A stretch of DNA of 64,000 bases from positions 103,244 to 167,243 of the forward strand of contig CAYPMO010000003.1 in assembly GCA_964412015.1 (NCBI GenBank), written 5' to 3'. The stretch comes from SZUA-318 sp964412015. Lineage in GTDB: Bacteria > Gemmatimonadota > Gemmatimonadetes > Longimicrobiales > Gaopeijiaceae. The notes below the pieces were generated by a model. The model was not told the DNA's origin. It was given only the letters and a program-made list of their open reading frames with translations, and searched no databases. The number at the start of each line of letters is the position of its first letter. Positions within the stretch are counted from its first letter, which is position 1. The position numbers were made by a program, and so were the translations under genes. Positions 50,201 to 59,571 of this stretch are shown piece after piece.

Positions 50201-51067
50201 ATGGCGCACAGGGATCGCCTCGCCACCCCGTTGGCGAGGCTTCAAATTCGGCCTTACTTGCTGATTGTTGTCTGTTTGGGGGCGTGCCGAGGCCCGGCGT
50301 CCACCCTCACCCGCATCGCCGAGGAGGGGTTCATCCGCGCGGGGTACGCCCATGAGCCTCCGTATGCGTTCGTGGACGACACCGGGCACGTCGGCGGAGA
50401 ATCCGTCGAAGCGTTTCGTGCGGCCATGGGGGCCCTCGGCGTCGACAGCATCCGCTGGACCCTCCTCGACTTCGACGATTTGATTCCGGCTCTGGTCGCG
50501 GGTCGAGTGGACGCCGTCGCATCGGGCATGTTCGACACCCCGGAGCGGCGCGATCTCGTGGCCTTCTCACGGCCGACGGTGTGCGCGCGCCCGGCGCTCC
50601 TGCACCGCTCTTCGACGCCTCGACCTCAGGGCCTGGAAGCGTTCCGCGCGGGCGGATCGCTTCGCCTGGCGGTGATCGAAGGCGCCGTGGAGCAGAGTGC
50701 GGCACGGATTCTGGGGATCCCTTCCGAGCGACTGGTCGTCGTGCCGGATCTGTTCACCGAGATCTCCGTTCTGCGCTCGGGCGCGGCGGAAGCCCTCGCG
50801 CTCAGCGCGCCCACCGCCCGGACGACGGCGGAGGGGTCGACCGACCTGGCCTGGGCAACGTACGACGCGCCATCGGTAGTGGCTTCGTTGGTGGTGGGCT
50901 GCAGCGCCATCGCGCTCCGGCCGGACGACGATGCGCTGCGAGCGGCCGTGGATTCGGCGTTCGCCGGATACGTGGGGAGCGCCGCTCAGGCTGATGTCCT
51001 GGCACGGTTACACCTCACGCCCGACGACGTCCACATCCCGATAGGCCCCGGAGGGGGGACAGGCTGA
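50201..51067 (+). CDS. Periplasmic solute-binding lipoprotein (SBP family 3)
   Basis: 288 residues from the ATG at 50201. The signal ends LLIVVCLGACRG (Cys29 lipobox). LTRIAEEGFIRAGYAHEPPY and AFVDDTGHVGGESVEAFRAA are the family-3 amino-acid/ectoine-binding opening, followed by LLDFDDLIPALVAGRVDAVA and SGMFDTPERRDLVAFSRP. The gene overlaps the following hybrid kinase by 1 nt (TGATG) and no ABC permease is present, so it most likely works as a ligand sensor for the kinase rather than for uptake. The ligand is probably a small amine or amino acid. Confidence 0.78.
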   Translation: MAHRDRLATPLARLQIRPYLLIVVCLGACRGPASTLTRIAEEGFIRAGYAHEPPYAFVDDTGHVGGESVEAFRAAMGALGVDSIRWTLLDFDDLIPALVAGRVDAVASGMFDTPERRDLVAFSRPTVCARPALLHRSSTPRPQGLEAFRAGGSLRLAVIEGAVEQSAARILGIPSERLVVVPDLFTEISVLRSGAAEALALSAPTARTTAEGSTDLAWATYDAPSVVASLVVGCSAIALRPDDDALRAAVDSAFAGYVGSAAQADVLARLHLTPDDVHIPIGPGGGTG

Positions 51068-53229
51068 TGAGCGGCGTGTCACGAATTCCGGCACGCGTTT
51101 CGGGTTGGCTTTCCACTTCGGTGTTTTCCATTCTGTCCGTGCTGTCCGTGCTAGCCCTCGAGCTCGACAACCGATCGGTGGTCGATACCCTCGAGGAGAC
51201 GGTGATCGCGCTCGACGACCTCGCGAGGGCCAAACTCGCCGTGGCCGAGGCCGTGCTGGCCTGGGAGGGAGCATTGACGAGCGATCCCTCCTGGCCGCCG
51301 GGAACCGACGTCGCCCGTCTGGACGAAGCCGTCGGAGCTCTCGAGGACCTGCTCGCGGGTAGGAGCGCGCTCGTGCGTTTCCGCCGGAACCCCCTCGTGG
51401 ACGATCCCGCCGTGGACTCCGTCGCCGAACGGTACCGCGCGCTCCCGGTGGAGGCGCGTGCGACAGCGGTGGGTTCCGGTGGCTCGGACGACGCGGTCTC
51501 GTGGCGGCAACGCATCGCGGCGTTGGCTGGGGCGGCGACCGACCTCGAGCGGGAGGTGCACCGGATCGTGCAGGAACAGTTGGCGCGACAGCGCCGTGAG
51601 CACCGGATGCTGCTGGCGGCCTGGAGCACGTTCCTCGCGATCACCGGGCTGGGGCTCGTCGGCCTGAGGACCGCGCGGCGGCGCGCCGAGCGAAGAAGGG
51701 CCACAGCGGAACGCCGGTATGAAGCGCTCGAAGCATTGGCGGCCGTCGGGATCGTGCGCGTGGACGGGGTGGGGCGGGTCCGAGAGGCGACGCCGTGGTG
51801 GGACCATTTCCTCGGGCGGCAGGAGGGGCGCTGTGTCGGTGCCGAGTGGTGGGAGTTCCTCCCGGAGGAGGATCGCGTGCCCGTGAGGGAGCGGTGGCGG
51901 TCACGGACGTCGGAGAGAGGGGAATTCGCCCAGGAGATCCGGATCGCGGATGCCGCGGCGCGGCGTCGGTGGCTCCAGGGGCGGTGGTCTCCAAGCTCCG
52001 GGGATGAGGCGGAGGACGACGGCTGGGTCGGTGCCTTCGTGGACGTGACGGAACAGCGCTCCATCGAGGCTCAGCTTCACCAGTCACAGAAGCTGGAGGC
52101 AATCGGCCGGCTCACCGGGAGTGTGGTCCACGACTTCAACAACCTTTTGAGCGTCATCCTGACGAACACACACCTCCTTCTGACCGATCCCGGCGCCCTC
52201 GATGAGGAGCAACGCGAGATGCTCGAGGACGTGGAGCGCGCGGCCGGCAGCGGTCGGGACCTCGTCAGGCGCCTCATGGGTTTCAGCCGGCGCGCGGAAC
52301 TGAACCTGCTCCCTGTCGACCTCGCGTCGGTGGTCCGGGAAACCGCGCCGTTCGCCCTGAAGCTCGTGCCGACCAACGTGGAATTGGACCTGAGATTGCC
52401 CGAGCCCGGCCCCACCGTGCGTGCGGATCCTCGGGCTGTAGAGCAGATCCTCCTCAACCTGGTGAGTAACGCGCGGGACGCGCTGCCCGAGGGCGGCCGC
52501 ATCCACATCGAGGTGGACGCGCTCGTATCGGACGCCGCGTTCGCGGGAGACCGACCGTGGATCGAGAGAGGGCGCTACGGACGCATCACGGTCTCGGATA
52601 CGGGTGTGGGTATGGACGAGGCGACGATGGCGCGGATCTTCGATCCATTCTTCACGACGAAGCGAGAAGGCAAGGGCACGGGCCTCGGGCTCTCGACCGT
52701 TCACGGCCTGATGCGCCAGCACGGAGGCTCTGTCCGCGTCTACAGCGAGCCGGGTACCGGCTCGACGTTCCGCCTGTACTTTCCGGCCGTCGCGACGGAG
52801 GAGGAGCCCGTCACTGCCGATTTGGTCGCCGTCCGCGAGGCCACCGAGCGGGCCGAGCCGCTCTCGATCCTCGTCGTCGAGGACGACGACGCGCTTCGGC
52901 AGACCACGTCCAGGGTCCTCGCGCGCGTGGGCCATCGCGTGCTGGAGGTCGCCAGCGGCGAGGAAGCGCTCCGGTTTCTGACGATGCACGGAGGCTCGGT
53001 CGATCTCGTTCTCTGTGACGTGACGATGAAGACGATGGACGGCGTCGAACTGTACCGGCGACTCCGTGAAGCGGGAGACGACCGTCCGTTCATCTTCACG
53101 AGCGGGCGACCCGAGTCGGACGTACGGGCCTCGCAGTCGCTGCCCGAAGGCGCCGTGTTCCTGCCCAAGCCATGGACGGTTGAGCGGTTGTCGGAGGCCA
53201 TTGAGAAAGCGGGGTTGCGCGTGGATTGA
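51067..53229 (+). CDS. Membrane hybrid histidine kinase paired with a binding protein
   Basis: 720 residues. Helix 1 at ~15-33 (VFSILSVLSVLALEL), a periplasmic helical domain ~35-190 (coiled, like four-helix sensor domains), helix 2 at ~193-212, PAS ~225-340, H-box His in GSVVHDFNNLL, ATPase (NLVSNARDALP, SDTGVGMD, GTGLGLSTVHGL), and a receiver (ILVVEDDDALRQTTSRVLAR, Asp in VLCDVTMKTMDG, Lys in LPKPW). Coupled to the solute-binding lipoprotein, so ligand binding outside may switch the kinase through the periplasmic helices, as in LuxPQ-type pairs. Confidence 0.85.
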   Translation: MSGVSRIPARVSGWLSTSVFSILSVLSVLALELDNRSVVDTLEETVIALDDLARAKLAVAEAVLAWEGALTSDPSWPPGTDVARLDEAVGALEDLLAGRSALVRFRRNPLVDDPAVDSVAERYRALPVEARATAVGSGGSDDAVSWRQRIAALAGAATDLEREVHRIVQEQLARQRREHRMLLAAWSTFLAITGLGLVGLRTARRRAERRRATAERRYEALEALAAVGIVRVDGVGRVREATPWWDHFLGRQEGRCVGAEWWEFLPEEDRVPVRERWRSRTSERGEFAQEIRIADAAARRRWLQGRWSPSSGDEAEDDGWVGAFVDVTEQRSIEAQLHQSQKLEAIGRLTGSVVHDFNNLLSVILTNTHLLLTDPGALDEEQREMLEDVERAAGSGRDLVRRLMGFSRRAELNLLPVDLASVVRETAPFALKLVPTNVELDLRLPEPGPTVRADPRAVEQILLNLVSNARDALPEGGRIHIEVDALVSDAAFAGDRPWIERGRYGRITVSDTGVGMDEATMARIFDPFFTTKREGKGTGLGLSTVHGLMRQHGGSVRVYSEPGTGSTFRLYFPAVATEEEPVTADLVAVREATERAEPLSILVVEDDDALRQTTSRVLARVGHRVLEVASGEEALRFLTMHGGSVDLVLCDVTMKTMDGVELYRRLREAGDDRPFIFTSGRPESDVRASQSLPEGAVFLPKPWTVERLSEAIEKAGLRVD

Positions 53230-53288
53230 CGTGACCGCGGCGCCCCGATCGTGCGACGAGCCGACCCGCGCAGGCCCGCCGGGCGGCG

Positions 53289-55787
53289 TCAGCGCGCCTG
53301 TGTGTCCTCTGCCGCGTCCAACGGCGACGCGAGATCGTGGATCCGCTCGAGGCCGACGCGATCCACGATAGCCTGCAACGCGTCCACGACGGCGGGGTCG
53401 AACTGGCTCCCGCTACAGCGGGCGATCTCGCCGAAGGCGGACGCCGCCGAGCGTGCCTCCTTGTACGAACGAGTGTGCGTGATCGTGTCAAAAGTGTCGG
53501 CGACGGCCACGACGCGCGCCGGCAGGGGAATCGCGACACCCACGAGACCGTGTGGATATCCCCCGCCGTCCCACCGCTCATGGTGGCTCAGCGCGATGGC
53601 GCGCGCCACTTCCAGGATTCGATGAAGGCTTCCCCCGAGGATCTCCGCGCCGATCGTCGTGTGGCTCTGCATGACCGCAGTCTCGGCGGGTGTGAGCGGT
53701 CCGGGTTTGAGCAGGATCGCGTCGGGCACGCCTATCTTGCCGAGGTCGTGGAGGGGCGCGGCGCGATAGATCAGGTCCGTCTCAGCCGGCGACAGGCCGA
53801 GCTCCGAGGCCAAGGTGGCCGAGAGCAGGCCCACCCGCTCGGCGTGGCGGCCGGTCACGTCGTCTCGGTATTCCGCGGCGCGCGCGAGGCGGTAGAGGAT
53901 TTCCGCCCGCGCGTCCGCGATCTCCGCGGTTCGGGTGGACACCTCTTCCTCCAACACGTCGCGGTGCCTCGCGAGACGTTGGTACAGGAAGCGCGTGGTC
54001 AGGAGGTTGCGCACGCGGGCTTCGGCCTCCGCGGGATCGAACGGCTTGTTGAGGAAGTCCATGGCGCCCGCTTTCAGCGCGCGACGCCGCGTATCCGGAT
54101 CGTCGGAGCCCGTCATCATCAGGACCGGCAAGTACGTCTCGGGCCCGACGAGACCCTTGATCCTGGCCAGCACCTCGAAGCCGTTCATGTTCGGCATGGA
54201 CAGGTCCAGGATCATCAGGTCCACGGTCTCGTCGGCGAGCGTGCCCGCCACCCGGCGTGGATCGGAGAGCCCCAGCGGCTCCGCATAACCGGCGCGCGTG
54301 AAGAGCCTCTGGAGCGAGCGGACGACCTGCTCGTCGTCGTCCACGATGAGGATCCGGCCTTGAAGGCCCGGAGCTGAAACGGCCTTCCCCCCGCCCGCGG
54401 GGCGGCCGGGCGACACGTGTGTGCCCTCATGCTCCTCAGCGTGTCGCGTCACAGGTCGGCTGGTCGCCTCCCTCCCCCCGGAAGACACGAGCGAGAGCAG
54501 AGTGTCGCGGAGGTCCTCGGCGTCCAGGGGCTTCCCGAGGAAGGCACTCCGGACGCCCGGGGTACCCCCCCAGTACACCTCGGCCTTCGGGTATCCGGAG
54601 ACGTAGAGCACGGCAAGACCCGGCCGCACCCGGGAAACCTGATCCACGAGGGTGAAGCCGCTCATCTCCGGCATGACGATGTCGGTCACGAGGACGTCAA
54701 CGGGATCGGGGCCGACCAGGAGAGCCAGGGCCTGGCGCGCTGACGTCGTGGCGCGCACGCTGCACCCGTAGCGCTGAAGGAGGCGTGTCGCGGAACGCAG
54801 CGTGACGTCGTCATCGTCCACGAGGATCACCCGCAAGCCCTCCAAGGACGTGGCCCCGGCGCGGGTCGGTGTCCGCTCGGGGGACGGGATCGCTTCGATC
54901 GACCAGCGGACGAGGTCCGCCCGGACGACCAGGTTCCGGCCCCGCTTCTTCGCCTCGTACAGGGCGCGGTCGGCGGTGGCGACGAGGACGTCGGGAGATC
55001 CCATCCCGCTTACCGCGGCGCTCACGCCGGCGCTGACCGTGACGTGACCCCACCCGAAATCCACGGAAGAGACCGCGGTACACACCACCTCGGCGTACGC
55101 CGCGCCATCGGCCATGGAGCAATCCGGCAGGACCGAGATGAACTCCTCACCCCCGAACCGCGCGCTCAGATCCATGCGTCGGGTCCGGAGCCGAAGCACG
55201 TTCGCGAGCTCCTGGAGTACCCGATCGCCCGCGGCATGTCCGTGGAGGTCGTTCACCAGCTTGAAATGGTCGATGTCGAAGAGCACCACCGTAAGAGGTC
55301 GACCCCTCGCGGCCGCGGCCCACGCGGCCTCCAGGAAGACGGATGCGTGTCGACGGTTGGGAAGCCCGGTCAGGGAGTCCGTCAGCGCGGCTCGCTCGGC
55401 GGCGTCTCTCTCGCGGTGGAGCAGCTCGGCGCTTGCTCCCGCCCCCATGGACACGACGACCAGAAGCACGACGACCCCGAGCAGGAACGGCCAGGGCGGC
55501 GTGTGGAGTTCCAGAAGGAGGATCTCGGCCTGTGTGAGCGCCAGCGTCGCCATGCCCCCCGCGAGCGCCAACGAAGCACCCGTCCAGCCACGGTAGTAGG
55601 CGAGCAGGAACGCAGGCAGGAGCGGCGGTAGCCACACCAGGAGCGCTCCGTCGGTCTCGACCCAATCGGAAGCCAGCGTGGTCGCGGCGATGGGCACCGC
55701 GAGGGCGAGCAGGGATATCGTGAGCGCATGCGGTGGGGGCGGCCGTTGGGGACGGGTACCCCGGGGGACGGTGGAGACCGCGGTCAC
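53289..55787 (-). CDS. GGDEF-REC-REC-HD-GYP cyclic-di-GMP protein
   Basis: 832 residues from GTG 55787, whose start overlaps the GH92 stop (GTGA). Four hydrophobic helices at ~20-115; GGDEF domain ~130-300 with an active-site motif RFGGEEF and GLPNRRH, so diguanylate cyclase activity is possible. Two receivers follow (Asp in LVTDIVMPEMSG and in LILDLSMPNMNG). The HD-GYP domain ~610-800 carries HDLGKIGVPD and HHERWDGGGYPHGL, the metal site of c-di-GMP phosphodiesterases. Both making and breaking activities in one chain with two phosphorylation sites is a complex switch. It may be phosphorylated by the nearby hybrid kinases. Confidence 0.85.
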   Translation of the reverse strand: MTAVSTVPRGTRPQRPPPPHALTISLLALAVPIAATTLASDWVETDGALLVWLPPLLPAFLLAYYRGWTGASLALAGGMATLALTQAEILLLELHTPPWPFLLGVVVLLVVVSMGAGASAELLHRERDAAERAALTDSLTGLPNRRHASVFLEAAWAAAARGRPLTVVLFDIDHFKLVNDLHGHAAGDRVLQELANVLRLRTRRMDLSARFGGEEFISVLPDCSMADGAAYAEVVCTAVSSVDFGWGHVTVSAGVSAAVSGMGSPDVLVATADRALYEAKKRGRNLVVRADLVRWSIEAIPSPERTPTRAGATSLEGLRVILVDDDDVTLRSATRLLQRYGCSVRATTSARQALALLVGPDPVDVLVTDIVMPEMSGFTLVDQVSRVRPGLAVLYVSGYPKAEVYWGGTPGVRSAFLGKPLDAEDLRDTLLSLVSSGGREATSRPVTRHAEEHEGTHVSPGRPAGGGKAVSAPGLQGRILIVDDDEQVVRSLQRLFTRAGYAEPLGLSDPRRVAGTLADETVDLMILDLSMPNMNGFEVLARIKGLVGPETYLPVLMMTGSDDPDTRRRALKAGAMDFLNKPFDPAEAEARVRNLLTTRFLYQRLARHRDVLEEEVSTRTAEIADARAEILYRLARAAEYRDDVTGRHAERVGLLSATLASELGLSPAETDLIYRAAPLHDLGKIGVPDAILLKPGPLTPAETAVMQSHTTIGAEILGGSLHRILEVARAIALSHHERWDGGGYPHGLVGVAIPLPARVVAVADTFDTITHTRSYKEARSAASAFGEIARCSGSQFDPAVVDALQAIVDRVGLERIHDLASPLDAAEDTQAR

Positions 55788-58099
55788 GGCGTACCGGACG
55801 GTTCGCCGCGAGCCGCCGCTTCGGCCCGGGCCCGCGCCTCGACGACGTCGGGCGAGTCCGAGTCGGACGGGGGGCGTGACCAGGGCTCGCGGCCCCACAT
55901 CGGGTCGGGCTCCGGGCCCATCTCGAACCGCAGCGATCCGCCCGCCGTCAGATCGGAGTGGCGGACGTACGTGAGGGGCCACGGCCGACCGTTCAGGCGT
56001 ACGGCGCGTACGTACCGGTCGGCGGGTCGCGCACGGACGGCGCGCACCACGAACGTTCCTCCCCCCACGCGCAGCACTGCCGTGTCGAAGTGGGGCACCC
56101 CGAGCACGTACACGCCCGACGCGGGGTCGGCCGGATAGAACCCGAGCGCGCTGAACACGTACCATGCCGACATCTGGCCGCAGTCCTCGTTTCCCGCGAG
56201 TCCGTCCGGAGCCGCTCGATACTGCGTGTCGAGGATCTGGCGGACCCGCTCGCCGGTGCGCTCGGGCCGGCCCGCCCACGAGTACAGGTAGGCGATGTGA
56301 TGGCTGGGCTCATTGCCGTGGGCGTACTGCCCGATGAGCCCCGAGATGTCCATCGAGGCGTTCTCGCCGTGGATCACGGTGTCCTGCTCGAAGAGCTCGT
56401 CGAGGCGCCGGACGAACTCCTCCTCGCCGCCCATCGCGCCCACCAGCCCGGCGACGTCGTGGGGCACGAACCACGAGTGCTGCCATGCGTTCCCCTCGGT
56501 ATAGTCGGTGTTCTGGCGGTGGTCGGAATGCAGCGGGTCGAAGGGCTCTACCCAGGTTCCGTCGGAGCGGCGGCCCCGCATGAAGCCCGTCACCGAGTCG
56601 TAGACGTGCTTCCATGCGCGGGAGCGGCGCCGGAACACGCTCGCCGTGGAGGGTGCGTCCGCGAACGCGGCCAGCCGGGCCACCGCAGCGTCGTCGAACG
56701 CGTACTCGAGGGTCTTCGTCACGGACTCCACCCCGAGCTCGGACGGGATCCACCCATACCGCTTGTAATCGTCCAGATCACGGAGGTCCGAGGTCTGGCT
56801 CTCCAGGACGGCCTCCAGGGCGTCGCGGGCGGCCACCCGCGTGAGGCCCTTCAACACCGCGTCCACCACGACGGGAACCGCATGGTTTCCCGTCATGGTG
56901 TTGGTCTCGTTGGCCACGAGCGACCACACGGGCAGCAGGCCGCTCTCCCGGCGGAACGCCATCATGGATGCGACGAGGTCGTGGACCCGGCCCGCGTCCA
57001 GGAGCGTGTAGAGCGGATGGGCCGCGCGGAACGTGTCCCACAGGGAGAAGATCGAGTAGTTCGTGAAGTCGCGCGCCACGTGGATGAAGCCGTCCGCGCC
57101 GCGGTAGCGACCGTCCTGGTCCTGAAAGAGGATGGGGGCCAGGCGCGTGCGGTACAGCGCCGTGTAGAACGTGACGCGATCCTCGGCGCTGCCGCCCGAG
57201 ACGAGCACCTTCCCGAGTTCCGATTCCCAGGCCTGCGCGGCGCGTGCGCGAACGCCGTCGAAGTTCCACGCTGGGGTCTCGGCATCGAGGTTGGCGAGCG
57301 CTCCGGGCTCGTCCACGTAGGAGAGCGCGACCTTGAGGAGGAGCGGCTCCCCGCCGAGGGGTCCGAACGCCAGGTGCGCCCTGATCCGCGGATCGTCGCC
57401 CGCCCACGTGACCGCGAGCACCGGCCGCGACGTGGCCAGCGCGAAGTGGACCCTCTGGTCGTCGGCCCATCCCTGGCTGTAGCGGCGGCCGAAGAAGAGG
57501 GTATCCGCAACCTGGGTCAGCTCGACGTGCGTGGGTGTGTCCCAGTTCTCCGAGAAGCCGAGATCCACGACCAGGCCCGCCTCGGACCTGGCCGGGAAGC
57601 GGATCCTGTGGAGGCCGACCCGCGCCGTCGCGGTGAGCTCGACCTCGATGCCGCTCCGTTCGAGCGTGACGGCGTAGTAGCCCGGACCCGCCGTCTCGTC
57701 CGCGTGGTCAAGGCGGTCGGCATAGGGCCGCACCCCGTCGTCACCACGTTCCGTCGAGAGGTCCACCGCGCCGACGACGGGCATGACGAGCACGTCGAGC
57801 AGGTCGCCGATCCCCGTGCCGCTCAGGTGGGTGTGGGTGAATCCGGTCACGATCGAGTCGGACCAGTGGTAGCCCGAGGACCAATCCCACCCCGATCGCC
57901 CGTTGTCCGGGCCCACCTGGACCATCCCGAAGGGGAGGGTCGCACCCGGGTAGGTGTGGCCGTGGCCTCCGGTCCCGATGAACGGGTCGACCCAACGGCC
58001 GACGGAGATCCTGTGGAGGCGGCTCGGCTGGTCGGGGGGCGAACAGGCGCCGACCAGGATCGCGGCGGCGGCCAGGAGCGCGGCGTCTCGAAGGGTCAT
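55784..58099 (-). CDS. GH92 family alpha-1,2-mannosidase lipoprotein
   Basis: 771 residues. The lipobox is AAAILVGACSPP, followed by the GH92 opening VDPFIGTGGHGHTYPGATLP, FGMVQVGPDNGRSGWDWSSG, YHWSD and GFTHTHLSGTG. The catalytic domain has YTEGNAWQHSWFVPHDVAGL and GNEDCGQMSAWYVFSALGFY (general acid Glu). GH92 enzymes are calcium-dependent exo-alpha-mannosidases active on mannan and N-glycans. Probably surface or periplasmic. Coupled to a c-di-GMP enzyme downstream and only 12 kb from GH2 and 20 kb from GH130, it makes a mannose-glycan degrading set. Confidence 0.9.
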   Translation of the reverse strand: MTLRDAALLAAAAILVGACSPPDQPSRLHRISVGRWVDPFIGTGGHGHTYPGATLPFGMVQVGPDNGRSGWDWSSGYHWSDSIVTGFTHTHLSGTGIGDLLDVLVMPVVGAVDLSTERGDDGVRPYADRLDHADETAGPGYYAVTLERSGIEVELTATARVGLHRIRFPARSEAGLVVDLGFSENWDTPTHVELTQVADTLFFGRRYSQGWADDQRVHFALATSRPVLAVTWAGDDPRIRAHLAFGPLGGEPLLLKVALSYVDEPGALANLDAETPAWNFDGVRARAAQAWESELGKVLVSGGSAEDRVTFYTALYRTRLAPILFQDQDGRYRGADGFIHVARDFTNYSIFSLWDTFRAAHPLYTLLDAGRVHDLVASMMAFRRESGLLPVWSLVANETNTMTGNHAVPVVVDAVLKGLTRVAARDALEAVLESQTSDLRDLDDYKRYGWIPSELGVESVTKTLEYAFDDAAVARLAAFADAPSTASVFRRRSRAWKHVYDSVTGFMRGRRSDGTWVEPFDPLHSDHRQNTDYTEGNAWQHSWFVPHDVAGLVGAMGGEEEFVRRLDELFEQDTVIHGENASMDISGLIGQYAHGNEPSHHIAYLYSWAGRPERTGERVRQILDTQYRAAPDGLAGNEDCGQMSAWYVFSALGFYPADPASGVYVLGVPHFDTAVLRVGGGTFVVRAVRARPADRYVRAVRLNGRPWPLTYVRHSDLTAGGSLRFEMGPEPDPMWGREPWSRPPSDSDSPDVVEARARAEAAARGEPSGTP

Positions 58100-58114
58100 G
58101 GCCTCGCTGGTACC

Positions 58115-59431
58115 CTATCGCCTTCCCTTGTGGTACTCGTAGGCCCGTTCGATCGTGGCCAGCGCTCGAGCGGCCATGCTGCGCTCCGTCGCGAGCATGG
58201 CCGCTACGTCGGGACCCGAGGCCCGCCATCCCTCCAGCTTACGCTCCGCCTCGGCGATGATGGAGTCCTCCACGGGCATCGTGATCTTCCAGATCCCGTC
58301 TCCGTTCTCGTCCTGGAGCGCCCGGATGTTGATGAAGACGGGACGTGGCGCCCGGGCGTCGCCCGCGGCGGCTCCGGCCGCCGGCTCCTCGTAGAGCTCG
58401 CTCCGGATGCGGTTGGCGGCGTCGGCGAGGGGAGCGGTCTCGGGCCCGTCCGCTTCGGCGGGGGTTGCGCCCACGGGCCAGTAGGGCACCAGGATTCCCG
58501 TGGAGGGCTGGCCGAGGATCGTCCACATCGTGCTGAGGCGAGCATCCTCTCCCGGGAGAACCCCCTGGATCACGGCGAACGAGACCGACGTGTTCCGGTT
58601 GATGCTGGAGCTGTGCGGGTAGTAGCCCGACGGGTGCCCCTCGATACTTCCCGTGATCGGGAGGGGCACCAGGTTGCCCGAAGCGTCTCCGAAGCTCCGG
58701 GCTTGGATCTTCACGATCTCCTTGAAGTCGATCCGATCCGTGAGGAAGAAGCCTCGCATGAGCTGATCCGACTGGAGGTAGCGATCCATGCTGTAGGGCC
58801 GTGCGTGCAGCTCCTCGCGGGCGCCGTTGATCGCGAAGTTCGTCCGGAGGATGTAGCCCTTCTCGGTGTTCGCGGCGTCATAGCGCCAGTACTGGGTTCC
58901 GGCGGTCTCGAAGAAGGCCGCGGCTCCGGTGGCGTCGATGACGCCGAAGTTCGTGGCCGTCTGCCTGCCGATCGCGTTCGTGGCCTTCAGCAGCGCCTCG
59001 AATTCCTCGACGGTCGCGCATTCCCGGAGCGCACGGGCCATGAGGGTCCCGTTGCCCAGACCGGACCGCTCCGACGCCGTGTCCGGGGGCCCGGACCGCT
59101 CCGACGCCAGGTCCGAGGACGCGGTGTTGATGATGGCGAAGCCCTTCTCGTTCAGCCCCATCCAGGACGACTCGGGCTGCCCGGCCGTGATGACGGAAAC
59201 GAAGTGGTACTTCCCGGACGTGTTCCAGATGACCTCGTTGTCGATGGCGTTGGTGTCGCGGGTCTTCCAGAGGAGCGGCCGTCCGTCGGTCGTGGCCTTG
59301 GCGCTGGCCACGCCGGCGGTGCATTCCTCGAGAGTGCTCTGGGCCAGGGCGGCGGTTGGGATCGCGAAAAGGGCCGACAGGACGACCGGCAGGAACGACC
59401 GCACTACGGCGGCGGTGGAGGCGGGTTTCAT
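58115..59431 (-). CDS. Secreted Ntn hydrolase of the C45/choloylglycine type
   Basis: 438 residues. Signal peptide to about ALAQ (30), then EECTAGVASAKATTDGRPLL and WKTRDTN: an N-terminal nucleophile Cys37 in the pattern C..........DG..L..R(N)xD of linear-amide C-N hydrolases. ESSWMGLNEKGFAIINT and ATNFGVIDATGAAAFFETAG are the typical 'GLNExG' and 'DxxGxxxxFE' strands. Such enzymes cut amide bonds of penicillins, bile salts or N-acyl amino acids, or dipeptides. A 19-nt unit CCCGGACCGCTCCGACGCC is duplicated inside (codons for ASERSG twice), giving a small in-frame insertion. Confidence 0.75.
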   Translation of the reverse strand: MKPASTAAVVRSFLPVVLSALFAIPTAALAQSTLEECTAGVASAKATTDGRPLLWKTRDTNAIDNEVIWNTSGKYHFVSVITAGQPESSWMGLNEKGFAIINTASSDLASERSGPPDTASERSGLGNGTLMARALRECATVEEFEALLKATNAIGRQTATNFGVIDATGAAAFFETAGTQYWRYDAANTEKGYILRTNFAINGAREELHARPYSMDRYLQSDQLMRGFFLTDRIDFKEIVKIQARSFGDASGNLVPLPITGSIEGHPSGYYPHSSSINRNTSVSFAVIQGVLPGEDARLSTMWTILGQPSTGILVPYWPVGATPAEADGPETAPLADAANRIRSELYEEPAAGAAAGDARAPRPVFINIRALQDENGDGIWKITMPVEDSIIAEAERKLEGWRASGPDVAAMLATERSMAARALATIERAYEYHKGRR

Positions 59432-59571
59432 GGGTGGTTACCCCTGTCTTGGGCGTTCCGGGGAGGCGCGAGGAGCCCTCCGACCGGGTGGACGGCACAG
59501 TGGGAGAGTAGGCGCTCGTGGGATGGCGTACAAGCGTGTGCGTCCGAGGAAACGCGGATCTCGCGCCCGTC

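Noticed and set aside
53230..53288. Terminator between the convergent kinase and c-di-GMP genes
   Set aside because: Only a short GCCCG/CGGGC fold with too small a loop is visible, which is not enough to call.
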